A stretch of 64,000 bases of DNA from Ixodes scapularis (lineage: Eukaryota > Arthropoda > Arachnida > Ixodida > Ixodidae), in contig NW_024609839.1 in the NCBI RefSeq assembly GCF_016920785.2, forward strand, positions 25,483,085 to 25,547,084. Reading direction: 5' to 3'. The translations under genes were made by a program, and so were the position numbers. Positions 13,701-28,700 of the stretch are shown in pieces (the stretch's first letter is position 1; each line of letters starts with the position of its first letter). Below the pieces are notes generated by a model. It saw only the letters and a program-made list of their open reading frames with translations, searched no databases and had not been told where the DNA came from.

Positions 13701-16700
13701 GATAAAGTGTTAATTATTGAGAGGTGTTTACCTAAACCTCTGATTCCCTCATTTCTCTCCCCCCGCGGACCAGGCGATGTGGTGTCCATAAACACGCGCC
13801 AATCAGAGTGTTCAAGTTGGTCGGTTTACCTACTCCACAGGGGTGTTTTCATCTCAAATCGGGCAGGGTCTAATCTTTAATTTTCACGAAAAAAATATAT
13901 ATATATTTCGGGGGTATTTCTCAAATGAAGGAGGGCGCAAACGGCATGTTCTGCAGATTTTTCGTTCTCGAGTTACGAGCCATAGAAGCAGCAGTGGCAG
14001 AAACTAGTGTTTTTGCCAGGTAGCGTGTTTGACACCCTCTGCTGGCGCTATTGTCTTTTCTACACCCTTTTAACTTTTCCCCCTCATTTAATAGGTATTA
14101 CAAAGATTCCTCGATGTATTCAAATATTTTTAGGAATTTGATTGTTTTCTAAAAAACATGTCAAACTCGTCACTCCGGTCGATTTTCGGTCAACTTTGAC
14201 AGGTCATTACTTTGTCTGTGCTTCAGGTAAATTTTCTTTCTTTGGCTCTACAGAAAGCCCAAAGCAAGCCCATTATAGATATATTAATACTATTATGATC
14301 TGTCGACTAGCCGGTCCGCTACCTTCGCGTAAACGTTGTAAGAAATAAAAAATGGTGAAAGTTTGAGGTCGATTTTCTCAAAAAACACATTTTAGTAAAT
14401 TTTTATTTTTAAATTTTTTTCGGACATATTAGTCGAGTACAAGAGAAAACAGTCTAGAAATGTAATATTTTTGTTGTATGTCCTCTGTTTGAGCCGCAAT
14501 CGCGTGAAATGTGTGAACATTTGTTATTTTTCCCAACGTTTACGTTAAGGTACGGCTACTCGGCAGATAATAATGATATTACTATATCTATACTAGGCAT
14601 GCTTACGGCTTTCTATAGAGCTAAATAAATAAAATGTTCCTTCAGTACAGACAAAGAAATGATCTGTCAAATTTGACCAAAATTCGACCCGAGACACGAG
14701 TTTGACATTTTTTTAGAAAACAATCAAATTATTAGAAATATTTGAATACTTCAAGGTATCTTTATAGTATTAATTAAATGAGGGGGAAAAGCTAGGAAGG
14801 TGTAGGAAAAAGACTAGCGCCAGAAGAGGGTGTCAAACACGCGACCTCCGACGGCAGGCGAAAACACTAGTTTCTGCCACTGCGGCTTCTACGCTTCTTA
14901 ACCGAAGAACAAAAAATCTGGGAGACATGCGGTTTGCGCCCTCCTTCATTTAAAAATGCCCCCAAAACACATATTGTTTTCGTGAAAATTAAAAATTAGA
15001 CCCTTTTAGTCTACTCGATTTGAGATGAAACCTCCCTATCGGGGAGGCTGAAAGGGTCCAGTTTTTAATTTTCACGAAAAAATATATGTTTTAGGGGCAT
15101 TTCTCAAATGAATGAGAACGCAAACCGAATGTTCCCTAGATTTTGTGTTCTCGAGTTACGAAGCGTAGAAGCCGCAGTGGCAGAAACTAGTGTTTTTGCT
15201 TGCCGTCGCAGGTCGCGTGTTTGACACCCTCTCCTGGTGCTAGGGTTTTTTCTACACCCTTTTAACTTTTCCTTCTCGTTTAATAGGTACTATAAATATA
15301 CCTTCAGGTATTCAAATATCTCTAATAGTTTGATTGTTTTCTAAACAAAATGTTAAACTCGTCACTCAGGTCGAGTTTTAGTCAAATTTGACAAGTCAAT
15401 ACTTTGTCTATACTTAAGGTGAATTTTATTTCTTGGGCTCTATAGAAAGCCCTAAGCATGCCTAGTACAGATATAGTAATATCATTATGATCTGATGAGT
15501 AGCCGCTCCGCTACCTTCACGTAAACGTTGTGAACAATAACAGATGTTCACACATTTCACGTGATTGCGGCCCAAATAGAGGACATACAACCGAAATAAT
15601 ACATTTCTAGATTGTTTTTTCTTGTAGTGAACTAAAATATCTAAATGAATATTAAAAATAAAAATTTCCAAAAATGGCGTTTGTGAGAAAATCGATTTCA
15701 AACTTTCAACATTTGTTATTTCTTCCAACGTTTACGTGAAGATAGCGGAGCGGCTAGTTGACGGATCAAAATATTATTATATCTATAATGGGCTTGCTTT
15801 GGGCTTTCTGTAGAGCCAAAGAAAGAAACTTTACCTAAAGTACAGACAAAGTAATGACCTGTCAAAGTTGACCAAAAAGCGACCGGTGTGACGAGTTTTA
15901 CATGTATTTTAGAAAATAATCAAATTCTTAAAAATATTTTAATACGTCAAGGTATCTTTACAATACCTATTAAATGGGGAGAAAAAGTTAAAAGGTTGTA
16001 GAAAAAATACTAGCGCCAGCAGTATTTTTTCCTGACCCACAAAACAACCATCGCATCGGAAGCACTGCTGTACGATAACAGCCTGGGCAGCCGCTTGTTG
16101 TCTGAGGCGCGCAGGGGCCCTCCGGACACTAGTTTACAGACGCCGGTTTGATGCTACGGTGACCTCGAGCGCATGTCGGGTCTGCGGAGGCTACGATGAA
16201 ACGGTGGAGCACGTTGTGCTAGATTGTGCGGGACTTCAGCCTTCCCGGTGCCCACGCCTGCAGAGCCCCTTAGTGCTCGCAGAGGCGCTGGGCTTCACAA
16301 TTACTGAAATCGGCCGCAACCAAGCAGACTACTGTGATGCACAAATCTCTGCAGCTACGCAGATAAAGGGGCCTTCTAGCGGCCGGCATTGGCTTGTAGT
16401 GGCCACTAAACGAAGATTTGCAGACTGGTGGAATAAGATCCACCTCAGGGGGCATTAAGACCTCTTCGCTCCCAGGCTTGGGCACGAACTTAGTTCGCGC
16501 TCGCCCGTTTCAAAGGGAACAAGCCGCATCCTCATCATCATCATTATCAGAGGGTGTCAAACATGAGACCTGCGACGGCAAGCAAAACACTAGTTTCTGC
16601 TGCTGCGGCTTCTACGGCTCGTAACTCGAGAACGAAAAATCTGGGGAACATGCAGTTTGCACCCTCCTTCATTTGAGAAATGCCCCCAAAACATATATTT

Positions 16701-19700
16701 TTTTCGTGAAAATTAAAAATTAGACCCTTTTAGCCTGCCCGATTTGAGATGAAAACACCCACAAGCTCTTCTGACTACGCTTCCGGCCAACGAGAAATAG
16801 GCTACTCAAACGTCCATATTCAGAGCCAGAATTAAGAACACACGCATATATCGTTTCGTCCACACATGACACAAGCCCCATTGGGGCTGTTAGTGGGTCC
16901 TGGAGCGAATCAGTGAAGCGTAATCACCTGTTGATGATCCGTCCCGTAGACGTTTTGTCGAAGAAGGAGATGGGAGTCCGCATTACGCTTTGCAGGAGCT
17001 GGTTGTGGATCGATGAGGCCGCTCGTATTGCGCCGAACACAAAGACGACGGAGAATATGAAGTTGAATACGCTCATTCCAACCAGGATGGCTCCATAGCC
17101 AACCATGTACGTAGCTCTCAGGGAAGGGTCTGGGTGCGAGGACCACTCGCTGAGCCACAGGCCTGAACCATACTTCGCAACAAAAAAAAAAAAAGAATGG
17201 GATTTTGCGTGTATTTCGCACGTTTATAATGTGATGGTGGGTCTAATTCTATCACCCACTTGACTGGATCATGTTAAACTAACAACTTATTCCGTGAAAA
17301 TTAACGTTATGACATGAGTTGCGAATACACATGCCTAGATTTTTACTTTTACAACCTTTTGCTATCTGAATCATGGAACTGGAAATTAATTTATAATCTA
17401 TCTGCATTCAAGCTTCTCAGAATTTATTTTTTTGTCCGCAATCTGCATTTCAGATTTCTAGAAACAATACCAGTTACATTTTGAGTTCCACAATCCAGAT
17501 AGTGAAAAGTTCATGATGTAAGAATGTATAAACAAGTAAGACGAAGACAACGCAACCGCATAATTCATCTAGAAACAGACTTAGGAATTCTAAAAGCGAG
17601 CAACCGGTTAAATTCGGGAAAATTGAGAAAAGGGAAAGTAACTGAGAGGAACAATGGAATTTACGATAAAATAAAATGTAAAGTAAAGTTGAGAAGATTC
17701 ATCTTTGATTAGAAACATTCAACTTCAGTCATCGCCAGACGCAGTGAGAAATTATAAAATATAGGTTTTGCTCTTTTAATGGTGTGACTCAATGATCTGA
17801 CGGCCGTATCTGCATATGTGCTCCCCCCCCCCCCCCCACACATACACAGATTTTTGCCTGCTCGGTACGAGGCCTGCATGATAGAAATCAGGTGAGGCCT
17901 TGTAAACTTCATTGTAGTGCTCCCGGAGTCGGTGATTTGTGCACCTGCCAGTCTGACTTTTGTTCAGGCTTCCGGAGATCAAGGAAACGGAGTACACCTT
18001 CGCTTCTCTGCATGTCATAGATAATTTATTTTCATGTTTAATGGTGCATAAACAGAAAATTCGGCTATTATTAACTCGGTAGCAAAAATGCTCAAAGCGT
18101 ATACGGCAAAAAAAAAAGAAAAAAAAAGAAAAGAACAACGACATTTGTGTTGGACCTTGTTGCCATGGATTTTAACGGTTGAGCGGAATTGTACAGGCAA
18201 GGATTAACTGCAAATCTCACTTTTCGTTTTCTTTTGAGGCAGAGGGCTGGTATTTAAGCCAGAGAAAAAACTTCTTTAAGACGAAGCGAAGAGGGTCGAC
18301 TGGAAAGCCAGCCTGAACAAGCCTCTGATGCTGACCTTTAAAACTGCCTTGTGAAAACAAGATGCACGGCTTCGTAGAAGATGATGAGACCAGTAATTTG
18401 ATGATACCTTTTTTAACCGATTTTGAGTGAGCACTAGAAAAAGGAATGAAAGGTTGCACTGACCTTTGCTGGAAATTCAAGCAAATACCAGAGGAACTAC
18501 TACGAAGCCGCATGTCGATTTACAGGAGCCCTTCGTTCGGAGGTTCTTTCTTCGTGAAGAATGAAAAGAGCACCAGACGAGCAAGCAAAACATGATTCAG
18601 GATGAATAATTAAGTAGTCATCGATGAATCTGAAAACATTCTAGACAGGAGAGGAGTTGTCCGTATGCGCCATTATAGCGCTATTAAGGGATAGAAGAAA
18701 AATCTCGCTGAGAACAGGTTCGAGACAAGAGGCAAAGCAAACGCCTTTCTTTTGGCAATATATCTTTTTTTTTTTTTTTCGTGTTCAACTAAGGTTGACT
18801 GGTGGTAAAGATAAAATAAGCCAACAAATCTGTTAACAGAAACACCCAAGGAATTCTGAAATTCAACGGCTCCGTGTTCGGGAATGTGGTCAGGGATTGA
18901 AACGAGCAGGCCGGTTTGATCTAGGTTGAAATTTAAAAAAAAATCGAGTGAGGCCAAGAAACAAATAAACGCAACTGATCCGTGAAATCGATTCGACTGA
19001 GTTAGACGCTTTAAAAAAGTTGGGAGAGGGGGATGCGTGGGAGATGTCTTTGAAAAAAGAGACCTAGAGGTTTTTGCCAACAACACCTTTCCGACACAAT
19101 ACTTCTGAGTGGGACACCATCTTTTTGAGGCTTTGCCTTAAGGTACACGGAAAGGTACCTTAAGGTATACGGAAAGAGACAATGTCATGAGAGACGAGAG
19201 ACGAAGACTGGAGTTGAATTTCTCAAATCAGAGATGATTCTGTCAACTTGATTGGGCTTTTTGGCTTATTGTATCTTCCCACCTTCTTCTCGTATTTAGT
19301 TTCCCTTTCCTAGATTTTCCCGTATTTAATGAGTTGCTTGCTTTTGGAATTCATATATGCATGTTGGTAGTTGAAAGGTGTAGTTGTGTCGTATTTGTCT
19401 TACTTGTTCATTCTTTCTTCACCCTCGACCCGCACCAACACGCTCTTTGTCTATTAATACCTATGTTATTGAGCCATGTTTCATACAAATCCCAACAGAA
19501 AGTCCCTGATTTTTAATACAGCCGCCTTCCCTTAAGCTCCTTGCTTTCTTTCAGAAATCAATATGCTACGTCTCAGATTTCGTTCCCTCGGCCTTCACCT
19601 CCTTAAGAATCTCTCTCATCCCGGAGTGGCCTTGGACCCTGGATTCTACTGCAAAAACTGTGCATCAAGCAACTGCAACATGCAAATCTCGAGGAAAGCG

Positions 19701-22700
19701 ATTTCTCTCGAACTGCGGCTTTTCAGAAAGGTCCCTCTCATTTACATGACGAACCATTTCGGAACACGTTTCCGTTCGCACCCTTCGTACCGTTTTCTCT
19801 TGGACGCCGGGTTTTGCCTTTTGGAAAGCTCGTGGAAAAATTCATTGCTGGGGTCAACGTTTTTCCTACTGGATCAACAAGACGAAGTTAGACCCACCAG
19901 TGCTACTGTGCAACTGGCACCTCTCTGCTGACACGATAGATTTGCTCCCCAAAAGTTTTAAGTTCACCCCTGACCTTCCTACGAAGAACGTTGACCCACT
20001 TTCCTCCGAGCACTAAGCCGCCGCAGCAATACCAGAGCCTTAAGGCAAGGTTTTCTCGGCTCGGCGATCCGTGCTGTATACTTCCACCCACCCCTCGGGC
20101 AAGTCCCGGTGCGAGGCACTGTCAAAGCAATTCGCCAAGGACACCTAAAGTTGTTAGAGGCTGACAAGACTGGTATTTCTGTTATTTTATAGCAGGGCGT
20201 CTTGGCCGATAATACGAATATTGCCCTTTCAAAGAATTGTGAATAACTTAACTCACGGCCGTCCAGATCTTCTGGATCAAAAGTGAAATTGCTTTATTTA
20301 TCGTTGAACCTCCCGTCACTCTAGAATCCCATCGCTGGCCCCGCAAAGCAGTATTTTTCTTTTTTTAGGCAAAAACGCATAAAAATGACGTCCCTCTCAA
20401 AAGTATTGTGTTGGAAAGGGTCTTTTCCTGCAAAGACATCTCACGCATTTGCATCTCCCAACCCCTTAGAGTGTCTAACTCACTCGAATTTATATCGGCC
20501 ATCGGTTGTGTTTATTCTTCTTGCTTGCATCGCTCTAGTTTTCGCCTTGTCATCGAAGACATATATTTCAACCTAGATCCAACTGGACATCTCGTTTCAG
20601 TCTTTGACGCCATTCACGAATATGGACACGTTGATTTTCAGAGTTCCTCTGGTGTTTTGTTGACAGATTCGTTGGAATATTTCATCTGTACCTCCAGTCA
20701 ACCTTTGTTGAATACGGAAGAAAAATTCATCTAAAAAAGGCGCTTTCATTCGCTCTTTTTTCGCACCTGTTCTTAGCAAAATTTTTGGCATATTTGTTGA
20801 TAAAGTTTTAACGGCTCGTAAGAAACAACTCCTCACCTGGCTTCCACGTTTTCAGATACGTTGATAACTACTTAATAATTGAACCGGACTAAAACTCACC
20901 TGAAAGTATTACAGGCGCTTTTTCCGCTTGCTCGTCTGGTCTTACCTTCACGAAGGTAAGAACCTTCAAAAAAAGGTCTACAGTACCCTGCGGCTCATGC
21001 TAGCTCTTCTGGTGTTTGGTGGGCTTTCCAGCAAAGGTCAGTTAAACATGTTCCTCCTTTTTCTAGTGCTCACTCGAAGTCTGTTAAACAAGGTACCATC
21101 AGATCACTCATATCATTGTCTTTTAAAACGTCAGGTCAACATTTTTCACGAGGGAGTTTTAAAACTCAGCATGAAAAGCTTCTTAAGGCCGGCTTCCCCG
21201 TCGACCTTCTTTTCTCTGTCTTAGATAGGTTTCCTCGCGGATTTGAATGCCAGCCCTCTGTTTCTAAAAATACAGCAGATTTGCAGTCATTCCTTATGTG
21301 CACAAGTCCGCTCATCGCTTAAAATTCATTGCATCACGGTTCGATACGAAGGTCATGTTTTCTTGCCCTATGCGCCCCCAGCAACTTTACCAAAAGGTTG
21401 CTGGGGGCACAGGGTTTTAAGTTTCTGCACCGTAAAACATGAAAAGAAGCTCATGCATGCAAACGAATTAAGGTGTACCCCATTCTATCCAGCTGCGGGA
21501 GTCAGTGCATTAATCAGACAAGCAGGTACACAAATCACCGACTCTGGGAAAATTACGATGACGTTTCCAAGGCCTCACTTCATTCCTATCATCCCATAGT
21601 CATGCACGCCAGTTCCTGCACAGACTGCAGGCCTCGCTTTCAAGAAACAAGATTACTTTCTTTGTGTGTGTGTTTGTGGGGGGGGGGGGGGGGGCGGGGG
21701 CATCACAGCAGATATGGCCTGCAGATCATAGCGTAAATTATCGTGAACAGCGCAAACAAAAACAATGCTTCTAATTTCTCACTGCTTGTGACGAAGACTG
21801 ATGTTAGATTTAATTTCTCAAATCAAAAGGGACTCTGTCAACCTGACTTTGCATTTTAGCTTATCGTATTTTCCAACCCTCCTCTGATTGTTACTTCCCC
21901 TTATAGGAAAGACCAGTTCAAACTGGTACCAGTTTCAAACTTGGTTATTGCTCCAGTTCGACCAGTTGGATAATGGTTGAACTGGTCGAGGTGGTTGGAA
22001 CTGGTCACACTGGTTGACTGGTCATGGCGGTTGAACTGGTCACACTGGTTTACTGGTGATGATGGTCGAACTGGTCATGGTGTTGAACTGGTCACACTGG
22101 TTGACTTGTCACGCTGGTTCGACAAAAAATATCTTCATTTGTTCAGGCCACCACTGCGGTTCGTAAATCTTTATTATACACAAGTGTAGACACAATACGC
22201 CTACTACAAGTATCAGCTGAACATACATTGAGCGCATACACATACACGGCACATACAAACATCAATATAACAGCACACTAACCCGAGCACTAGTTACGAG
22301 CTCCGCATTTGTGTCTTTTATACTGGTCATTTTGAACGTACGACATTTCTCGGTGACCACCTAAGCAATTTTTTTCCCAGCGTGTTGATTTTTTCCAACA
22401 ATGTCGTACCTCTGAGAGTATTTTGAATAACTCGGGGGATGAATCTCTTTGTAAAAAGAAAACGCTCGGACATACCGTAATTAATTGAAGGCCAATAAAT
22501 AAAGTGAGAAAGAGGGGTCAAACTGGTAACCAGTGGGACCAGGTAGGCCAATCTGGTGACCAGTTCGGCCAACCTACTGACCAGTTAAGCCAATCTGGTG
22601 ACCAGTTTGACCACTCTGGTGACCAGTGAGGCCAATACCGTGACTAGTCAGGCCAATCTCGTGACCAGTTAGAAGGCAATCTGGTGACCAGTTAGATTAA

Positions 22701-25700
22701 TGATTACCAGTTAGACCAATCTGACTACCAGTTGCACCAGTTTGATTTCCTGTTAGACCAGTCTGACCAGTTCAAATACCAGTTTGAGCAGTTCAAATAT
22801 CAGCCTGACGAGTTAGATTTTCAAACAGGTTTTTCAATAGGGGGGCCCTTTTTTCGATTTGCCCTGATTTAATTTGTTGCTCGCTTTAGGAATTCCTGTC
22901 AGTTGCTATTTAAATATGTGGATGCGTTGTTAACGTGTTACTGGTTTATTCTTTCTTCAATCCTGACCCGCACCAACACGCTCTTCGTCCATTAATAGTG
23001 AAAAGTTATCAAGGTTTTTCTGTACGGGTATAAAAAATACTTTAGGTCCTCAGTTATTTTGTTGCGGTAGTTTATGAATTGCGAACATATTAAGTAATAT
23101 CACTTCAGGTGTCAAAACTGACTAAAATACGTCAGTTAGACCACGTGAATAACAAGTGCTTATATAATTGACATAATTCATATCACTATAAAGCGTGGAG
23201 CTCCAGAGGTTTGTGCAGGAGTGCTTGCACCAAGGTGGAAAATATGCTTATAACGTTAATTTCGCTTGCTTTCTTTAGCAATGACAAAAGGGGGAGTAGA
23301 ATTTATTATTCCATGCACAACTATTGTACACACAATAGGGGTGTGCTGTATATAAAGAAAACGTATTCTGCGGAGCATGTGTAAAACCATAAACTATATC
23401 TGAGAAATAACTTTTTTTTCGTGAGCCATACTTTAAAAAATAGATGCAAGTGAACACTCTATGATACATGCTTACCACATCTGCTATATTAAGAAAACGT
23501 ATAAAAACGATCTTTCTGCAACAAATAAAGACTCACTGAAAACAATTTGCAGATCGAAAATTGGTTATTTTTGTTTTTAAAAAGGTATAATGCTCGTTAG
23601 GGCCGACTGGTTATACTTTCAGACACTAATGTTTGTAATGCGACATTAGGGTGCTTCCCATCATATATCTTTAAATAAAAAAATACATGACCTGGGGGAC
23701 AACAGGCTTTTACCTTAACCTGCGCGTGTTGCCTTTGAGGCTGCAGGGACAAAGTGTGATTAATATTTCGTGCAATTATTGTTACTTGCATCTCTTAAAT
23801 TGAACTATAAAATTATTCGCTCATCCTCTTAATGACACCTCTAATACTAGCTCTTATAAAGTACAGCGTATACACCAACGCTTCAATCAAAATTTGGACG
23901 GTCGATATCAATGGGGTTCTTAACTTTTCGTGCTAGGAATTACTGAAAAGGTGCCCGATGTTTGGGGAAGCATTCACTAAAATTATGGAACAATTGGCTC
24001 ATTTGATTAAATCAGAAAAAAAATAAAAACAATTTTTCCCATCTTTTCGGTTTCCACTTAAATAATATTTTGTCACTGTGGCGCTTATTTTGGCCCCATG
24101 AAGTAAACAATGGGTAAGCCAACTGCATTTTTGCTTAATATCACCGCCATTTCTGTCGTAATAAACGCCAGAATAGCCCAGGACAATTTGTTGGGTAAAT
24201 TTGAGAAAAAACCGCTTTGATCTAATTTTAGAATAGACAAGATCAGTTTTTATTTCTTTTCTCTGGACCTTTACGTCTTCGTGTATTCATGCTTTTGATT
24301 ACTGAATGCACCACTTTAGGCACCTCTGTAGTTGATCCCAGAGCGATACGTTGAGAAAGCGTTTTTTCCGGATCGCCCAAAGTGGGATCGAAGCGTTAGT
24401 GTACACACGGCACAATTTCTCTCCCTAATCTAAGCAGCAGCAATTTTATGGAACGAGAAATGCACCAACCTCAAAACAATATGCAACAAAAATTGCCACC
24501 GTTGATGGCACAATAAACTTCCAGCCCGTCCGCATGAGGTACTCAGAGTACACGTCCCACTTGACCTGTTAAAACATTGACAAGCATTGGAGCTTTTATT
24601 CTTATTTTTACAAAGCGCATGAATATAACAGCCACAAACGTGACAACTCCCAGGTCAGAAATATGTTGCATAAAAATTTAAATATAAGATCTCTAAGAAA
24701 ACATCGAGTTTGTATTATAAGACATTTTTTGTTTAGGTTTCTTATATATATATTTTACCCAATTTTTTATATATTCGGCAAGCGAGAGACAAGGTTACAG
24801 TATTCTGTAAATTAATGTTCTGAGACCGGTTATATTGCTGTTACTGATCAAGCATTATCAAATATAGCAGCTCTTTTATGACGATGAAATATCTAATAAA
24901 CTGTTAGGACCGCTGAATGGGAGAGTTGGTGGTTCATGTTATTTACCGTTACAAAGCACAGTTCTCGTTCTTAGTGCATAAAAAAAGAATTGTTCATTGT
25001 AAGTAGAAGAAGAAGATAACCAATTCAAAACCAAGAATTAAGTCAGCGCTGAGAAACTCTATTATTTTTAGTGTGCCTGTGTCCGTGAGTGCTTTTCTTT
25101 GGTGCACTGTAACCTTAAATAACACCCAATAAACACTGAAGGTTTAAACTGGTTCATAGAGATATAGCTTGGATATTAATGTAAAATAAAAACAAAAAGT
25201 TATTTCTATAGTAGAATCGCTTGCAGCTCCAACTTCGCGCGCTTGATAATATTTTATCTGTTTAATATTTCGGCCGCAAGGCCACCTCACTTTTTGAGAC
25301 ACGCTTCCTTTCACGTCTTTTCCGCTGGGTGGCGTCACCTCCTTTGAAAATGTGAATACTACATAAGCTAACGCTAACACGCCGCCATCAAGAGCATTTT
25401 GATTTAAAAAAAGTCATCGGGTTGATTCTGCTTAAAATTGCACTCCTATATCTTTTATATATATTGAATAATAAGCACATGTGTAAGGAAAGAAGCGATC
25501 GTAGCTCAAGCCCGCTCGAAACCTTGTTGAAAGTAAAGAATCCCGAACTATATATTTTACAGAATTAAACTTTCCCGTGCTTCACAATGAACAAACCACA
25601 TTTGTAGAAATATTTTACCAACAAGGCTTTCAAAAACATACTCGAATAACAAATATTTTACACAAATAAGTGACTGGATGGTGAAGAAGGGCAAACTTAC

Positions 25701-28700
25701 GCTTCCAGTGTTCGTCTGTTCCTCGTCGTCCAGCTTCAGTTCATCAGTGGAAGTTTTCTCCACCAATTCTTCGTTGGCGCTAAAAAAGATTTGGGCATTG
25801 GTATAATGTTATGTATAATTTATGAGGATATATAACAGATTCTTTACATTGTCCTTAAATGTAGAAATAGTTTTATCTATCATATTTTGATCCTTAAACA
25901 CACATCTCGTGCCACACCATTGTTGACATTTTTGTGCCACACGGTAATTTTCAGCTGTAAACTTAATCAGAACGGAAAAAGATCGAATCATTAATATCGT
26001 ATTTTGTTATCTGGTAGTGAAAAATAAACATCAAAATGTTTATGCGCTGCATTAGAAAATAAGATCCTGCAGATAATTATAACATACTAAAACAACATTC
26101 GCATTGCGTCTTGCTTTACAAAGAAGAGCATGCATTAATACATTTCAGTTGTTCATTAAAATACGCATGCTAGCATTGGACATTTATTGTTGGATATACT
26201 TTCACAACTAGTCTAGACAAATACAATGTTGCTAAACAAAGCAGTTGTACTGGGCTGGTTTGGGTGTCAACAATAAAAGACAAAACCAGCACACCAGCGG
26301 TCCTTCGGCAATTTATGCTATGAAAATATGCGATGCTGTTCTATTCTTTATCCTTCTACTTTCTTTCACACGAGAAAATAAACACGTCATTTCACTAATA
26401 GTTATTGCAATAAACGTGCAATTAAAGAAGGACAAAAATAAAACAACAACATTTGTCTGAGAACACGCACCTCTCAATTTTATTTCCGGATTTTAGATTT
26501 TGACTGCTCGAAGATTTCTTGACGTGTTTCTTGAGGAAGGCGGAAAAATCGCTTTTACTGTTCTTTAATAAGTCCCTGTAGGTGCCTTGCTCCTTGATGC
26601 CGCCTTTGTCAAGCAGCACAATCCAGTCCACTTGGGAAAGGACAGTCACAGAATGGGTAACGAGAATTCTCGTCTGGAAAGGTAAACATGCAAAAATAAA
26701 ACAAACAAACAAGCTATTGTTAATTTCAGGACCTGTTCATAATCTTTTTTTTTTCTTTTCATGACATCCTTCGGCATACAAAATTATTTCCCAGATTGTT
26801 AAAACTTTCTGAGCAGATTATAGATTTTTGTTCTTACTGGTGTACTCCCTATTCCCTTCATTCTCAGCCAAAAGCCATGGTTTTGGCAATAAATTATTTC
26901 AAAAATAAATAGAAGATTACCCCTTAATGTGAAAGACGGAGGTATAAATGCATGGTTTTCTATTTCTTGCATTTCAGCCTTATATAGTACGGACTCTACG
27001 AACTATGAAAAGACGAAATAAATCTGAGCCGGTGCAAACGTCGAGCAATTGCTTTTATTTAATTACGGTAACCTCCGGCATTTAGACAAGATTTTCTACG
27101 CCAGCAAATCTGCCTTAAGAAACATGCACACAAAGGTTACACAATGATATATTTAATTGCCATATACATACCGAAACAAACTTTCACAAACGCCTCCCGA
27201 ACGGGCTTCAAGGCCCAGATGTACGTCCGATTTTACCTTGGATTTCAGAATGCCAGAAGGCCCCACAACGTTTTCGAAGAGATGTGAAGCCACGTGCACG
27301 TCCACGGCGCTGAACGGATCGTCGAGAAGGTAGACATCTGCATCATGGTATATCGCTCGTGCCAGGCTGATCCTTAACTTTTGACCGCCGCTCAGATTGA
27401 TGCCCTGCGAAAAACACCACGTAGTACCTTTGAATAATTACGCATCTACATTTCATAATTCACGTACCTTCACTTTCTTGGAAATGAACACATGGTGAGT
27501 TTGTTCAAACAAAGCTCATCAGTAGCAAAACAAAGCTATAAAAACTCAAAAAGGGACGTTCTGTTAGACAAGGTTTTGTTTATTTAGCAATACTCAAGGA
27601 CAAAACAGGTATTTTAGCGCGAAATCAACCACCACTGTCAGCCTTGCTCGTAGCTAGCTTTCGTTTGCTCCAAAGTAAGTAACGTTCATAAAATAATATA
27701 ATGCTCATAAATGTTCGCAAGCTTGCTGAGCATATTGGTTTTCAGAAACCTTCGTTTGACAAAAGGTTTGAGTAATATGTCCACGGAAATTATATAACGC
27801 TCATAAACTTCAGCAGAGCATAGGCATGCAGAGAGTATTTGTGGTTCAGGACTGGTCACTGGAGTTTCAGTTCCAAGCTTTGTTCTCTGCACTTTAATTC
27901 ACCGGATTATTTTTCATAACGCTGTGGTAATGTCACTAACCGGTAGTGTCAAATTTCACTGTCAAGTAACCTATCTTGGTGATATATAGTCACTGATAGC
28001 CGAAGAAACACAGGGATCATCTCAATATTGCTTCGCAGCCAATCAGATTGCGGCATTAGCCGATAAGTACGACGAAGAACCAATCACCAAGCAAGATGCC
28101 CGAATAAACATAATAAACGATTCCCTTCGTTCATTAAGCTGTCAGTGACAACGGTGAAGAAAGAAACAGTGATTAGAACTTCTCCGTCAATTCACCTATA
28201 AAATCCGAGACATTGCGTTCTCCAAAGCGATTGGTTCATCTGATGAACACTCCTCGAACATCATTGAGCAAGAACGAATAAATTTCTCTCAGGGCGAGCA
28301 CGCACCAGATCAACTATAATGCAACGAAATAAAATGTTTTTTAGCCTGATTATGCAGCAACACGTGGACAGATGTTCAGTTTTGTTATAGTGAATATCAA
28401 TGCGGCACAATGTGCGTTGGGCGCAGGTTCCGCTCAGCACGCTAGTTCTCGGCAGACCTCGTGTCCCTGAGAGATACACTGCCTCGACAAAAAGAAGATT
28501 CGGGCTACAGCTGCAGGTGGTCACCGCCGTACCTTATCTCCGACTTGCGTGTTCTCCCCCGCGGGAAGCATTTCCAGGTCCGGCTTGAGGGCGCAGGTCT
28601 CCAAGACCTTCTGATACCGTTCTTCATTGGCGGTGTTTGTAAAGATGATGTTCTCTTTCAACGTCGCGTTCTGGATCCAGGATTGCTGCGCAACGTAGGC

